DNA from: a virus
Length of the DNA stretch: 21,122 nt
Direction: 5' to 3' (one strand)
Virus record (IMG/VR): IMGVR_UViG_3300042371_000100
Location: 1-21,122 of that record
Under the pieces are notes generated by a model that worked only from the letters and a program-made list of their open reading frames with translations, had not been told where the DNA came from and made no database searches. Shown piece by piece: positions 6,667-13,399 of this stretch (within the stretch, counting starts at the first letter, position 1; every line of letters starts with the position of its first letter). Both the position numbers and the translations under genes were made by a program.

Positions 6667-8044
6667 GATTCATTTTCCGAGTCTGGTTGCCACCACCGCC
6701 GCCAGTATCCTGTGGACTGCTGCCGGGAATTGTATCACCAGGCTTTCCTGCTTTCAATTCGTCTGCACCGTCAATGTTTTTCATTCCAAGATATTCCCGT
6801 GCCTCATTTGCCGTCATTATGCCTGCATTTACCCCAGCCACCGAAAAATTCATTTGATCAACTGGTGAACCACGCAAAAATGCCCTTGTGTCAAATTCTA
6901 CACATAAATTAGGATATCCGACAAGCAGGTGCTGTTTTAGCTTTTGCTGGACATTGACGATTAGCGGGTACATACTGGATTTATAAAACTCATCCAGCAT
7001 TGTTTGGGTGTTGTTGTATTTTTGGTCGGCAATGCCAATCATTGCAGGCGGAACGCCAAACAAACCGCAGATGCGTTTCATAGTCTGTTCTTTTAACTTG
7101 GCGCAATCCGTGTCTTGCAGCGTCAGCATATCCAGCGGCTGGTATTTCATGCCCTGATCTAGCAACATTCCCTGCCCTGGCTTGCTGGGGTCTGCGTTGC
7201 GACTGCCTGTCATTGATGACCATGCTTCTTTGAGCCGTGCCGCAATTTCCTTGTACTTGCCGTCAGGAATGACGTTCTCGGTGACAAACATCCCGCTAGG
7301 CTTGGCGCCGTTTTGCATGACGTAGTTGGCGTACAAATCAATATCTTGATCTAGGCCAATCAATTCTGCCGCCAAAATGCCCTTATTAAAACCGCCATTT
7401 CCTTGCCAAGCGGCATCTACCAAATGCATGACTTGATGTGCAGCAAGCGGTTCGTCACGGTTAAATCCATAGGCCGGGGTACTGAGTCTGTAACTAGGGT
7501 ATCTGGTTACATTGACGGTTGTACTAATTAACGTGCTGTCAAAAACGTACATTTCCAGCGGCGTTTGGGTGCTGCTTTCTTGGTCTTTGCGCCACCAAAG
7601 GATGTACACCTCGCCGCTGAGTTCATGCCACATGATGTACTGATAAAAGAATTCATAGGCACTTTGAAAGTTGTTGGGATTGTTTAGCAGGTAGGCCACT
7701 TGTTTGGCTTTGGCTTTGTCTCTGGCGCTAACCTCTGGACTTTTAACGGCATCGTGATAACCACCATCATCCATATCGCACATAATGCGGATTGGCAGTT
7801 GCGCCATTGCCCTGGCTTTTGCTCCCACGCAGGCCATAATTGTGGAATTACGGCTCATCATGCTCATGTCTACCGGCCTGCCAGCGTCTGTGCTGCTGCC
7901 CGTTGTGACGTAAAGAATCTGACTGTTTGCGCTGTTGTATTTGTTGCTGCTGCCCCACAATACATTGTTACCAAGGGCAGTCTGCCCAAACATTGAATTA
8001 GATTCTTTGCTTGTTTTTTGTTTGAAAATGTCAAATAAAGCCAT
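6656..8044 (-). CDS. Portal protein (HK97 family)
   Basis: 462 residues, the normal size for an HK97-type portal, the dodecameric ring at one capsid vertex through which DNA enters and leaves. Recognisable segments are 'NSTIMACVGAKARAMAQLPI' near the N-terminus, 'HELSGEVYILWWRKD', 'RICGLFGVPPAMIGIADQKY' and 'IMTANEAREYLGMKNIDGAD' in the C-terminal part, the last very typical of PF04860-type portals. The Gly-rich tail 'GGGGGNQTRKMNLGK' is unstructured. The ATG has an AAAGGGAAATC leader. It follows terL by nine bases. Confidence 0.95.
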   Translation of the reverse strand: MALFDIFKQKTSKESNSMFGQTALGNNVLWGSSNKYNSANSQILYVTTGSSTDAGRPVDMSMMSRNSTIMACVGAKARAMAQLPIRIMCDMDDGGYHDAVKSPEVSARDKAKAKQVAYLLNNPNNFQSAYEFFYQYIMWHELSGEVYILWWRKDQESSTQTPLEMYVFDSTLISTTVNVTRYPSYRLSTPAYGFNRDEPLAAHQVMHLVDAAWQGNGGFNKGILAAELIGLDQDIDLYANYVMQNGAKPSGMFVTENVIPDGKYKEIAARLKEAWSSMTGSRNADPSKPGQGMLLDQGMKYQPLDMLTLQDTDCAKLKEQTMKRICGLFGVPPAMIGIADQKYNNTQTMLDEFYKSSMYPLIVNVQQKLKQHLLVGYPNLCVEFDTRAFLRGSPVDQMNFSVAGVNAGIMTANEAREYLGMKNIDGADELKAGKPGDTIPGSSPQDTGGGGGNQTRKMNLGK

Positions 8045-8053
8045 GATTTCCCT

Positions 8054-9715
8054 TTAAAAAGTTCTGAAACCAAAACCTGATTGTACGGGATTATCTAAAT
8101 TGCAATGCATACTGATAATGAGGGATATGATGCCGTCCACCTTGGCAGACTTGTCCGCTTCGTTTTTCCGCACTTTAACGTTGCCGTTCACATCTTCATA
8201 GACTTCGCAGTTCCCAAGCTGCCAGCCAACAAACGGGTTTCCATCGTGCTTGATACTGTATTGCATTAGCAATCGTTCTACGTGCTTGCTTGGGTTGCTT
8301 AATACTGCCATGCCCTGGCCCACTTTTTTTAACGGCAGGCCAGCATCATTAAGCCGAGCCACCAGGCTGGCGGCGTTGTAGGCGTCAAAGCCAATTTCTT
8401 TGACTTCGTACTTTTCGCACTGCTTAAGAATGTACTCGCTGATTTCCCGATCATCCATGACATTGCCCTGGGTGACGTGCAAAATGCCTGATGCACGGGC
8501 CACCGCAAAAATGTCGCCGTAATGTTTAGGTATTAAATCGTATCCGTCTTGTGGCAAAAAGAATTTAAATTCTGCTTCGTAATCGTCATCAGCAAATCGC
8601 TTTAACGTGCAGACTGCATTTAAATCTCGGGTTGCCGCCAAGTCAAAACCCATAAATACGGATTCTGGCTCTCTTTTTTTACCCAGCTTGCAACGGTCAT
8701 CATCCCAATATGCCCGGTCAATCCATGCTGAATTTGCGCTGACATACAAGTTTAGTGTTTTGCAAAGGAACTCATTTAATGCGGCAGGCTTGTGTTTAGC
8801 TTCTTCGGCACGTTGGGCAATTGCATCTTCAAAAACGCTTATTTTATGCATTGGGTTAGCTTTGGCCCATGTTGTAGGGTCACGCCAATCATCACCGGGA
8901 TCAAGGCTATATAGCAAACCAAACCAATGCGGGTTATCGGTAGCTTCCCCTGTTAGCATGGTTTGAAGCATGGTCATGTCTTCATAAAACTTGGTTTCCT
9001 TGGTAAAACTGGCGGTGGTGATGTAGACGCGCAAAGGGTTTTGACGGGCAACCATGCCCGAATGCAGCACTTCAATAGAGTTGCGGTCTACGATCTGGGC
9101 GGCTTCATCAATAATGGCGCAAGAAGGATTTAAACCGTCGCCCGTCTTTTTGGCATCGCGGCTCAATGCTTTAAACATAGACTGAGCATCACCGGCTTTC
9201 ATAATTTGATGACGCCCAGCGTTATAAAGTGCCGCAATGTCAGGCGGCATAGCATCAATAAAGCCGGTAGCAGCGGTAAAAACAATTCCCGCTTGATCGC
9301 GTGTTGTTGCTAATGAGTACACCTCTGCCCCAGCTTCTCCAAAACCTAATTCGTACAGGGCAATTGCTGCCGTCAAAGTTGATTTACCTGCTTTTCGAGG
9401 AATGTAAATAATTACATCCGTCACCATTCGTTTAGTTAAATCACGTTTGCTGCGAAACCCGTAAACCGCGCAAATGATAAAAACCTGAAACGGTTCAAGG
9501 ATTAACGGTTTGCCAGCGTCTGGCCCTTTGGTGTGCTTAAGAGTCCCAATAAACTTTAAAACGTGCTGGGCATACTTTGCGTGAAATTCATACGCCCATG
9601 CTTGATCTTCTAATTGATTTAAAAATCGTTGGCAGGCAAGCCGAACATTTCGACAAACTAGAATTTCGCCACGCACTACTTGCACGGCGTAAAAAATTCC
9701 GTCTTCGTAATTCAT
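8054..9715 (-). CDS. terL: Terminase large subunit (HK97/Terminase_1 type)
   Basis: 553 residues. The N-terminal ATPase has a P-loop 'IPRKAGKST' (105-113) and a Walker B 'CAIIDEAA' (199-206). The C-terminal RNase H-like nuclease has acidic residues at Asp358 ('MGFDLAATRD'), Asp444 ('IGFDAYNA') and Asp528 ('KVDGIISLI'). It cuts concatemeric DNA and drives it through the portal. The ATG overlaps the terS stop (ATGA, 9712-9715). Its sequence type is that of phages making cohesive ends, which points to a cos-like packaging mode but does not prove it. Confidence 0.95.
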   Translation of the reverse strand: MNYEDGIFYAVQVVRGEILVCRNVRLACQRFLNQLEDQAWAYEFHAKYAQHVLKFIGTLKHTKGPDAGKPLILEPFQVFIICAVYGFRSKRDLTKRMVTDVIIYIPRKAGKSTLTAAIALYELGFGEAGAEVYSLATTRDQAGIVFTAATGFIDAMPPDIAALYNAGRHQIMKAGDAQSMFKALSRDAKKTGDGLNPSCAIIDEAAQIVDRNSIEVLHSGMVARQNPLRVYITTASFTKETKFYEDMTMLQTMLTGEATDNPHWFGLLYSLDPGDDWRDPTTWAKANPMHKISVFEDAIAQRAEEAKHKPAALNEFLCKTLNLYVSANSAWIDRAYWDDDRCKLGKKREPESVFMGFDLAATRDLNAVCTLKRFADDDYEAEFKFFLPQDGYDLIPKHYGDIFAVARASGILHVTQGNVMDDREISEYILKQCEKYEVKEIGFDAYNAASLVARLNDAGLPLKKVGQGMAVLSNPSKHVERLLMQYSIKHDGNPFVGWQLGNCEVYEDVNGNVKVRKNEADKSAKVDGIISLIISMHCNLDNPVQSGFGFRTF

Positions 9716-10170
9716 GGCCCAGCCAGCAGATCAGCGTATTTGCCGCCTTCAACTTTGTTTGTTGCCAATCGGCTTTTAGGGGTTAACCCTAATTCGTTCA
9801 TTAAAACAATTGCACGGGCAAGCGCCTTGTCACCCACGGTAATGTAAGGATTAGGGCCAGTATTAACGCCGCCATTAAAGGTGACCACAATCCCGCCTTC
9901 TCTGATGCCTTGGCAACACTGGACGTAAATATCCAATTGCATAGCAAGCGCCGCCAAAATGTGCTTGTCTTGATTGGAACCGATGCCGTAAGTTTCCCAT
10001 AAGAATTCGCTGGTTTCTTGAATAAAAGCATCTCGATCCCATTGGCTTGGGTCATCAATCCATTCAGCTTTGGGAACTCGTTGGCGTATTTTTTCCGGCA
10101 AAGGCTTGGCTTTATGTTCGGCTTTGGTTCCATGCACGATGTGCAATTCGGCTGGCAGTCGATTAGTCAT
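9712..10170 (-). CDS. terS: Terminase small subunit (P27-like)
   Basis: 152 residues. It has the P27-family outline: an N-terminal 'LPAELHIVHGTKAEHKAKPLP' type segment, a helical middle ('DKHILAALAMQLDIYVQCCQ'), 'GPNPYITVGDKALARAI' and the C-terminal 'NELGLTPKSRLATNK' (about 126-140), which is the hallmark of the family. It recognises the packaging site and loads TerL. The ATG lies next to an A/T-rich leader, and the 170-base non-coding stretch immediately upstream holds repeats that may be its target. Confidence 0.88.
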   Translation of the reverse strand: MTNRLPAELHIVHGTKAEHKAKPLPEKIRQRVPKAEWIDDPSQWDRDAFIQETSEFLWETYGIGSNQDKHILAALAMQLDIYVQCCQGIREGGIVVTFNGGVNTGPNPYITVGDKALARAIVLMNELGLTPKSRLATNKVEGGKYADLLAGP

Positions 10171-10341
10171 TTTTTTAATATTTTTTGAAATTGCTTAAGT
10201 GTTGTTTTTTAACCACCCCCAATCTTAACCCATTTTGTGGGTAATTGGGTTCGCGCTTGCTTTCCAGCAAACCTAAAATATTTAAGTTTCTAGCCTTTTT
10301 TGGCCTGATTTTGTCAATTTTTGTCAATTTTTGTCAATTTG
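10171..10341. other. Non-coding region upstream of terS; candidate packaging (cos/pac) site
   Basis: The largest gene-free stretch in the leftward cluster. It holds three perfect 10-bp direct repeats (10311-10340), a hairpin TTGCT-TTCC-AGCAA (10257-10270), a hairpin ACCCA-TTTTG-TGGGT (10228-10242) with an alternative partner TGGGTT at 10246-10251, and A/T-rich sequence next to the terS start. HK97-type phages with an HNH gene next to terS commonly have cos here. The nick positions cannot be seen from one sequence. Confidence 0.5.
10311..10340. repeat. Three tandem 10-bp repeats TTGTCAATTT
   Basis: Three exact head-to-tail copies, followed by a partial fourth (GTCA) that is part of the HNH stop region. 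The 10-base period places each copy on the same face of the helix, as expected for a protein-binding array such as terminase small subunit or IHF-type sites. On the minus strand each copy includes TTGACA, but no well-spaced -10 box follows. Confidence 0.85.
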
Positions 10342-10776
10342 TCAGCCTGTGCGCCCATTCTGGTGCATTGCGAAGCTGTAGTCGTCCTGGGTGTATGCCT
10401 TCTCGCCTTCCATTGTCCAATGTAGGTAATTACCCTTGCGCTCTTGGCCTGTCTTGTGACTGTGATCGGCATGACAAAGGGATTGGAAGATGTTATGCAG
10501 GAAGGCGTGCTGGCCTATATGCCGCCAAGGGAATACGTGATCTACGTGCTGTGCTGCCTCAATACGCCCTCTAGATAGGCAGGCTTGGCATAAGGGCTGT
10601 ATGGATAGCTGGCGGCGTCTGATGCTGCGCCACGCTGGTGTTTGGTATACGCTGTCAGTCTGTCTAGCGTCTAGGTTGTCTTTGCCGCCGTGCTTAGTGC
10701 AAAAGCTGTTTAGCTTGCTTCTTGGTTCCTTGCAGCCTAGTTCACCGCATTTAAGGTTGCTTGGGTATGTCGGCAC
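10342..10776 (-). CDS. HNH endonuclease (packaging-associated)
   Basis: 144 residues. It starts with a Cys/His cluster (Cys10, Cys15, Cys26, His29) and carries a Cys63-x2-Cys66 knuckle, 'HVDHVFPWR' (77-85), Asn95 and 'SLCHADHSHKT' (99-109), the metal-binding HNH core. In HK97 the equivalent gp74 next to terS helps TerL cut at cos. The only in-frame start giving the full domain is a GTG at 10776 with no ribosome site. That GTG lies inside the short ParB-like remnant, so translation may be coupled to it. The stop abuts the tandem 10-bp repeats. Confidence 0.88.
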   Translation of the reverse strand: MPTYPSNLKCGELGCKEPRSKLNSFCTKHGGKDNLDARQTDSVYQTPAWRSIRRRQLSIQPLCQACLSRGRIEAAQHVDHVFPWRHIGQHAFLHNIFQSLCHADHSHKTGQERKGNYLHWTMEGEKAYTQDDYSFAMHQNGRTG

Positions 10777-10843
10777 TGTGTGTGCAACTGTTGCGTGCGT
10801 AAAGTATTAAATCCTCTGTCGCTTTGTACTGTATTTCAATCAT
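10751..10843 (-). pseudogene. N-terminal remnant of a ParB-domain protein
   Basis: An ATG-started 30-codon frame reads 'MIEIQYKATEDLILYARNS' and then 'CTHSADIPKQP' before TAA. The 'I.Y.A..DLI.YARNS.THS' pattern is the N-terminal signature of phage ParB-domain proteins, often fused to DNA methyltransferases of several hundred residues. Here it ends within 25 codons because the HNH sequence begins. The ATG overlaps the DUF1364 stop by eight bases, as a live gene would. I read it as the stump of a deleted gene, possibly now serving as a leader for the HNH gene, whose GTG start lies inside it. Confidence 0.7.
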
Positions 10844-11114
10844 TTAACGCCTTTATTGTCTTTTCGTGGGCTGCTTGCCACATGGTTTGTCGTTCCTGTT
10901 TGCTTAACTTTGTGCCTTGATCAATCTCATAATGGCACGTTTGGCATAGTGCCGCCACTAGGTTGTCGTCTGCTTTTATTCCCCGGCCTTTGCCTCCGCC
11001 CCAATTTGTATGTGCTGCCTGCACCATTTCTCCACTTCCACAATGCTGACAGTTTAGCAAAGCAACCTTTTTTAGCAAGGCTTTATCTCTGACATATTGG
11101 TGTTTAAGAAACAT
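10836..11114 (-). CDS. DUF1364 / YbcO-like metal-binding protein
   Basis: 92 residues from the ATG at 11114, chosen because it has an AAAGG site six to seven bases upstream and overlaps the ninB stop by 11 bases; longer frames would run back inside ninB. Zinc-site residues are Cys22-x2-Cys25, His35 in 'VQAAHTNWGGGKGRG' and Cys57-x2-Cys60-His61 with Asp65 ('CQTCHYEID'). This is the pattern of the YbcO/DUF1364 family, an HNH-like nuclease fold found next to NinB in lambdoid phages. It probably acts in recombination or DNA processing. Confidence 0.82.
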   Translation of the reverse strand: MFLKHQYVRDKALLKKVALLNCQHCGSGEMVQAAHTNWGGGKGRGIKADDNLVAALCQTCHYEIDQGTKLSKQERQTMWQAAHEKTIKALND

Positions 11115-11511
11115 CAATGCCTTTGTTTGCTGCCCAAGCGTACAGGAATTCAATAAACTCGCTGCTCTCGCCCGTAGTGAATTTGTGGCTTTGCAGGCCA
11201 AGCTGGACAATGCGTTCATTATCTAAACTCGGGCAAACTTTGCCGATCTTCCTGTCCGTGTCATGCGCCCATTGGTCAACCAACAATCTTTTCCAATCAT
11301 CTGGCGTCCAAGTGCTTCCAGCTGCCGCCATTGCCGTGCTGATTTTGCCAATCAAGCTGTGAAACATGGCATTTTGCTCAGTGCTTCGGCGGCTTTGTTT
11401 GATTTCAATCGTCATTCTGTGTCCAGCCATCAGCATAGATTTCAGCGTAGGCCAAATCACAGTCATCATTTCCCGATGGGCCTGCACAGGTTCCCATACT
11501 GCAATTTTCAT
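11104..11511 (-). CDS. ninB: NinB recombination protein
   Basis: 135 residues, close to lambda NinB (Orf), which helps RecA/SSB-dependent or annealing-based recombination. Visible landmarks are 'GHRMTIEIKQSRRSTEQNAM' (30-49), followed by 'MFHSLIGKIS' and 'TPDDWKRLLVDQW' (about 69-81). This gives the N-terminal strand plus 'R(S)TEQN' helix that defines PF05772. The ATG overlaps the stop of the VRR-NUC gene (ATGA). Its neighbours are other DNA-processing genes, matching the nin-like block of lambdoid genomes. Confidence 0.85.
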   Translation of the reverse strand: MKIAVWEPVQAHREMMTVIWPTLKSMLMAGHRMTIEIKQSRRSTEQNAMFHSLIGKISTAMAAAGSTWTPDDWKRLLVDQWAHDTDRKIGKVCPSLDNERIVQLGLQSHKFTTGESSEFIEFLYAWAANKGIDVS

Positions 11512-11774
11512 TTCAAAACTCCAATCATGCGTAAAGCGGCCTCAGAGCCATCAATTCTCGCCAAGGTACTACCGGACCAATTCTTGAAAAAATCGTCTTG
11601 TAGGGCCGTTAAACGCTTTCTAGGGCCATCTTTGACCTCAACCAGAAACGTGTGTCCTTTGTAGCCGACCAAAAGGTCAACAGGTAGGCCAATGATCCAC
11701 ACAAAAGCGCCAGCTGCCCGTAGTGCTGAAACGATCTCTTGCTGGTTTTTGTCAACTCGTGCTGCGTGTCTCAT
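11508..11774 (-). CDS. VRR-NUC-type PD-(D/E)XK nuclease
   Basis: 88 residues, a compact single-domain nuclease. The catalytic pattern is Asp33 in 'GLPVDLLVGYKG', Glu46-Val-Lys48 in 'FLVEVKDG' and Gln59 in 'LTALQDDFF'. Similar small proteins in phages are annotated as VRR-NUC or endonuclease/resolvase-like and probably resolve branched replication or packaging intermediates. Both ends show ATGA overlaps, with the gene before (11771-11774) and with ninB after (11508-11511). Activity is inferred from motif only. Confidence 0.85.
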   Translation of the reverse strand: MRHAARVDKNQQEIVSALRAAGAFVWIIGLPVDLLVGYKGHTFLVEVKDGPRKRLTALQDDFFKNWSGSTLARIDGSEAALRMIGVLK

Positions 11775-11983
11775 TTCAGCGACTTAATTCGTTCGATGAT
11801 CATTGATCGCAATCCCGGAAAATCTTGTTCCAATTCCCGAAAGCGTTGAAGTAGGTACTCGCGGCGTCCATCCTTTAGGGCTTGATCCCCACCAGCCAAG
11901 GCCATTTCCGCATATGTCTGGATCAATGTCTCCAGTGAGTTCCAGGGCTGCGGTAATGTCGGCTTCGGTGTGGGTGTGACCAT
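11771..11983 (-). CDS. Small helical protein overlapping the previous gene in another frame
   Basis: 70 residues from an ATG at 11983, or shorter from an internal TTG or ATG. The C-terminal two thirds look like a real helical protein ('GGDQALKDGRREYLLQRF', then 'DFPGLRSMIIERIKSLK'). Its TGA overlaps the ATG of the VRR-NUC gene, which supports translation in this frame. No convincing ribosome site precedes the ATG. It overlaps the 12026-11784 frame for about 200 bases, lying one base downstream of it in phase, so it could also be the second half of that gene reached by +1 frameshifting or split by a mutation. Confidence 0.5.
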   Translation of the reverse strand: MVTPTPKPTLPQPWNSLETLIQTYAEMALAGGDQALKDGRREYLLQRFRELEQDFPGLRSMIIERIKSLK

Positions 11984-12026
11984 TGCGGGTTTCGTCTAGC
12001 AGCTTATGAGCCTGAAAATAATTCAT
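11784..12026 (-). CDS. Small protein of unknown function (possible 5' part of a frameshifted gene)
   Basis: 80 residues from the ATG at 12026, preceded by AAGGA about nine bases away and by the TGA of the upstream gene. The first 35 residues ('MNYFQAHKLLDETRNGHTHT', then 'ADITAALELTGDI') look like a genuine small phage protein. The rest ('GNGLGWWGSSPKGWTPRV') has the flavour of an out-of-frame reading of the overlapping gene. I suspect that either this gene really ends earlier through a frame change or that two genes overlap heavily. Confidence 0.5.
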   Translation of the reverse strand: MNYFQAHKLLDETRNGHTHTEADITAALELTGDIDPDICGNGLGWWGSSPKGWTPRVPTSTLSGIGTRFSGIAINDHRTN

Positions 12027-12028
12027 AG

Positions 12029-12280
12029 TCACCAATCCTTCTGTTGGTCAGGTTGTTTGTACCAATCAGCAACAGGCTTACTCAGCGGCTGGCGATCTGC
12101 CCACTGCTTGTAGCTCATCGTGCTTTCGTTCTTTGGCTTTGCACCCCACTGGTGATGGCTGCACTTAGGTGACGATCCTTCCATGCGTACAGACCACAAG
12201 TTAAAACAGCCGTTCACACTGCACAGCAGATCTGATTTGCCTTCAGGTACTTCGTCTTTTCTAAAATTAGTTAGTGCCAT
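12029..12280 (-). CDS. Small Cys/His (putative zinc-binding) protein
   Basis: 83 residues. Start ATG at 12280 chosen for its strong GGAAGGA leader; the frame extends nine codons further upstream without a better start. A probable metal site is formed by Cys20, Cys25, Cys40, His42 and His43 ('LLCSVNGCFNLWSV', 'PKCSHHQWG'). The C-terminal half is polar with Trp residues. Such proteins often follow the replication gene in related phages, but the function is not known. It overlaps the DUF1376 gene by 14 bases. Confidence 0.72.
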   Translation of the reverse strand: MALTNFRKDEVPEGKSDLLCSVNGCFNLWSVRMEGSSPKCSHHQWGAKPKNESTMSYKQWADRQPLSKPVADWYKQPDQQKDW

Positions 12281-13037
12281 GATATTTTCCTTCCACGATT
12301 TTTGCAAAGTTGCTAGGTTTGAGAATCCATTCCAAATCGGCGGTAAACGCTCGCCCGTCTTTGCTGTTCACCTTTCCGACCAGGAATCTAGATTTTTGAA
12401 TGTGACCAAAGAAATCATTGAACCAATCCAGCACTGCGCTTGCGCTGATCGGTTTGTCCTTGCCAAGTTCAGCCGCTACTTCCCTCCACCGTTGCCGTAA
12501 GTAGCCTTGCCTGGCAGCGTTCCAGACTTCCACCCGGCGTAGTGTTGGCAGCTGCTGGTGATACAAATCTATGACTGCTTGATGCTGACAGTCTGGCAAC
12601 ACAGGGCCACCGTCAGGTAGACATATATTGGTATCTATTGTGTTTTGTGTAATGGGTAATGGGTTCTGGGTAATGGGTAATGTGTTATGTGTAGCATTGC
12701 CTTCGGATTGCGTCCGCAATGCGTTCGCATCCCAACGGACTTTTGCACTCTGAGAAGCCTTCTGACTTTTCTCGCCAGCCTTGGCAATTTCACGTTGTAC
12801 ACGGTCTGAAACCCAACCTGAATCAGTGCGAATGAAGAACTCTTGCAATACGATGGCAATGCTTTCGCAATGCGTTCGCATACGAATATTCCGAGCCACT
12901 TCGTTGACTTCTAGCGGAATCGGTTTTTCGTGAAGGTAGATCCAGTCCAGCAATCGCCGGTAAGCTAGATCTTCAAGTTCTGACAGGTGTGCAGTGTGTG
13001 ACTGATAGTCACCAATGTTGAACTGGTAGTAGTGCAT
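12267..13037 (-). CDS. DUF1376 (YdaU-like) replication protein
   Basis: 256 residues from the ATG at 13037, which has AAGG seven bases upstream; the open frame extends 32 codons further but without the domain. The N-terminal DUF1376 domain is clear ('MHYYQFNIGDYQSHTAHLSE' and 'LEDLAYRRLLDWIYLHEKPI'). The middle is a low-complexity linker with a repeated 'LPITQN', and the C-terminus has a second helical domain. In the Rac prophage YdaU follows YdaS/YdaT; here a YdaS-like gene also precedes it. The linker DNA carries 7-bp tandem repeats, reminiscent of the origin inside lambda O. I infer a replication-initiation role. Confidence 0.8.
   Translation of the reverse strand: MHYYQFNIGDYQSHTAHLSELEDLAYRRLLDWIYLHEKPIPLEVNEVARNIRMRTHCESIAIVLQEFFIRTDSGWVSDRVQREIAKAGEKSQKASQSAKVRWDANALRTQSEGNATHNTLPITQNPLPITQNTIDTNICLPDGGPVLPDCQHQAVIDLYHQQLPTLRRVEVWNAARQGYLRQRWREVAAELGKDKPISASAVLDWFNDFFGHIQKSRFLVGKVNSKDGRAFTADLEWILKPSNFAKIVEGKYHGTN
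12634..12689. repeat. Array of 7-bp tandem repeats (candidate origin iterons)
   Basis: Eight consecutive 7-base units, each ending in TG, can be read on the plus strand: TCTATTG, TGTTTTG, TGTAATG, GGTAATG, GGTTCTG, GGTAATG, GGTAATG, TGTTATG. Four are GGTAATG or one base away from it. The array encodes the 'LPITQN' linker repeat of the DUF1376 protein. Its place in the middle of an initiator-like gene parallels lambda ori within O. Confidence 0.7.
12715..12730. repeat. 16-bp repeat with inner palindrome, copy 1
   Basis: The 16-mer CGCAATGCGTTCGCAT occurs here and again at 12866-12881. Its last 12 bases form an inverted repeat, ATGCG-TT-CGCAT. It lies 25 bases from the 7-bp array. Another inverted pair, GGATTGCG/CGCAATCC-like, overlaps it. 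Confidence 0.8.
12866..12881. repeat. 16-bp repeat with inner palindrome, copy 2
   Basis: Exact second copy of CGCAATGCGTTCGCAT, 151 bases from copy 1 and in a different reading phase of the same gene, so it is not explained by a repeated peptide. Just before it, GCAATGC is repeated directly. Confidence 0.8.
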
Positions 13038-13139
13038 TTTTGACCTTACTTCGTTGGTCTGCTTCACTGAGAAAGAACATCGGCAGGAGGGTGAAGAATC
13101 CTCTTTTCGTCCGCTAAGACTAGCCGTGCCCAAATTTTA

Positions 13140-13298
13140 CTATGCAAACCACCCTGGACGCAACAGTTTCAGCTGCCAGATGCGCTTCTCAGGGATGACC
13201 TTCCAGTGACTGATCGCGGCCTTGGTCACACCCAACAGCTTTGCAAGTGCAGTCTTGCTGCCAGCTCTCGCAATGATGGTGTCTAGGTCAGGTTGCAT
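13140..13298 (-). CDS. YdaS/Cro-like helix-turn-helix regulator
   Basis: 52 residues. The helix-turn-helix is obvious: 'SKTALAKLLGVTKAAISHWK' spans about residues 14-33, and the C-terminus 'IPEKRIWQLKLL' is the usual Cro/YdaS ending. It probably binds operators in the adjacent divergent region and sets the balance of leftward and rightward transcription. The ATG at 13298 has no ribosome site and lies six bases from a TACAAT box, so the message may be leaderless. A GTG at 13325 would add nine residues but also lacks a good site. No CI-type repressor is visible in the window. Confidence 0.82.
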   Translation of the reverse strand: MQPDLDTIIARAGSKTALAKLLGVTKAAISHWKVIPEKRIWQLKLLRPGWFA

Positions 13299-13304
13299 CG
13301 CAGC

Positions 13305-13332
13305 ATTGTATAGCAGGCTTAACACATGAACA
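13305..13332 (-). promoter_or_regulatory. Putative leftward promoter for the YdaS-like gene
   Basis: On the minus strand TACAAT (13305-13310) matches the -10 consensus at five of six positions. The -35 at a 16-base spacing is TGTTCA, a poor match (three of six), so an activator may be needed. Only six bases separate the -10 box from the ATG, so transcription would start at about the A of the start codon. Confidence 0.45.
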
Positions 13333-13341
13333 TAGGGAAAG

Positions 13342-13399
13342 TACCTAGAAAAAAAGATAAAAATAGTTGAAAAAGGCTTTACAGCAGTTTAGCTAGGTA
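13342..13399. promoter_or_regulatory. Inverted repeat TACCTAG...CTAGGTA, candidate operator half-sites
   Basis: TACCTAG at 13342-13348 and its exact inverse CTAGGTA at 13393-13399 flank the A/T-rich centre of the divergent region. The second arm abuts the rightward -10 box. They are candidate regulator-binding sites. Seven bases could match by chance, so this is tentative. Confidence 0.4.

Noticed and set aside
8607-8966. Plus-strand open frame of 119 codons
   Set aside because: Antisense to terL; Ser/Arg-rich shadow.
10311-10340. TTGACA copies in the tandem repeats as a stacked late promoter
   Set aside because: No convincing -10 box at 16-18 bases from any copy on the minus strand; a protein-binding array is more likely.
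12634-12689. Short tandem repeats as a CRISPR array
   Set aside because: Units are 7 bp with no spacers and lie within a coding sequence.
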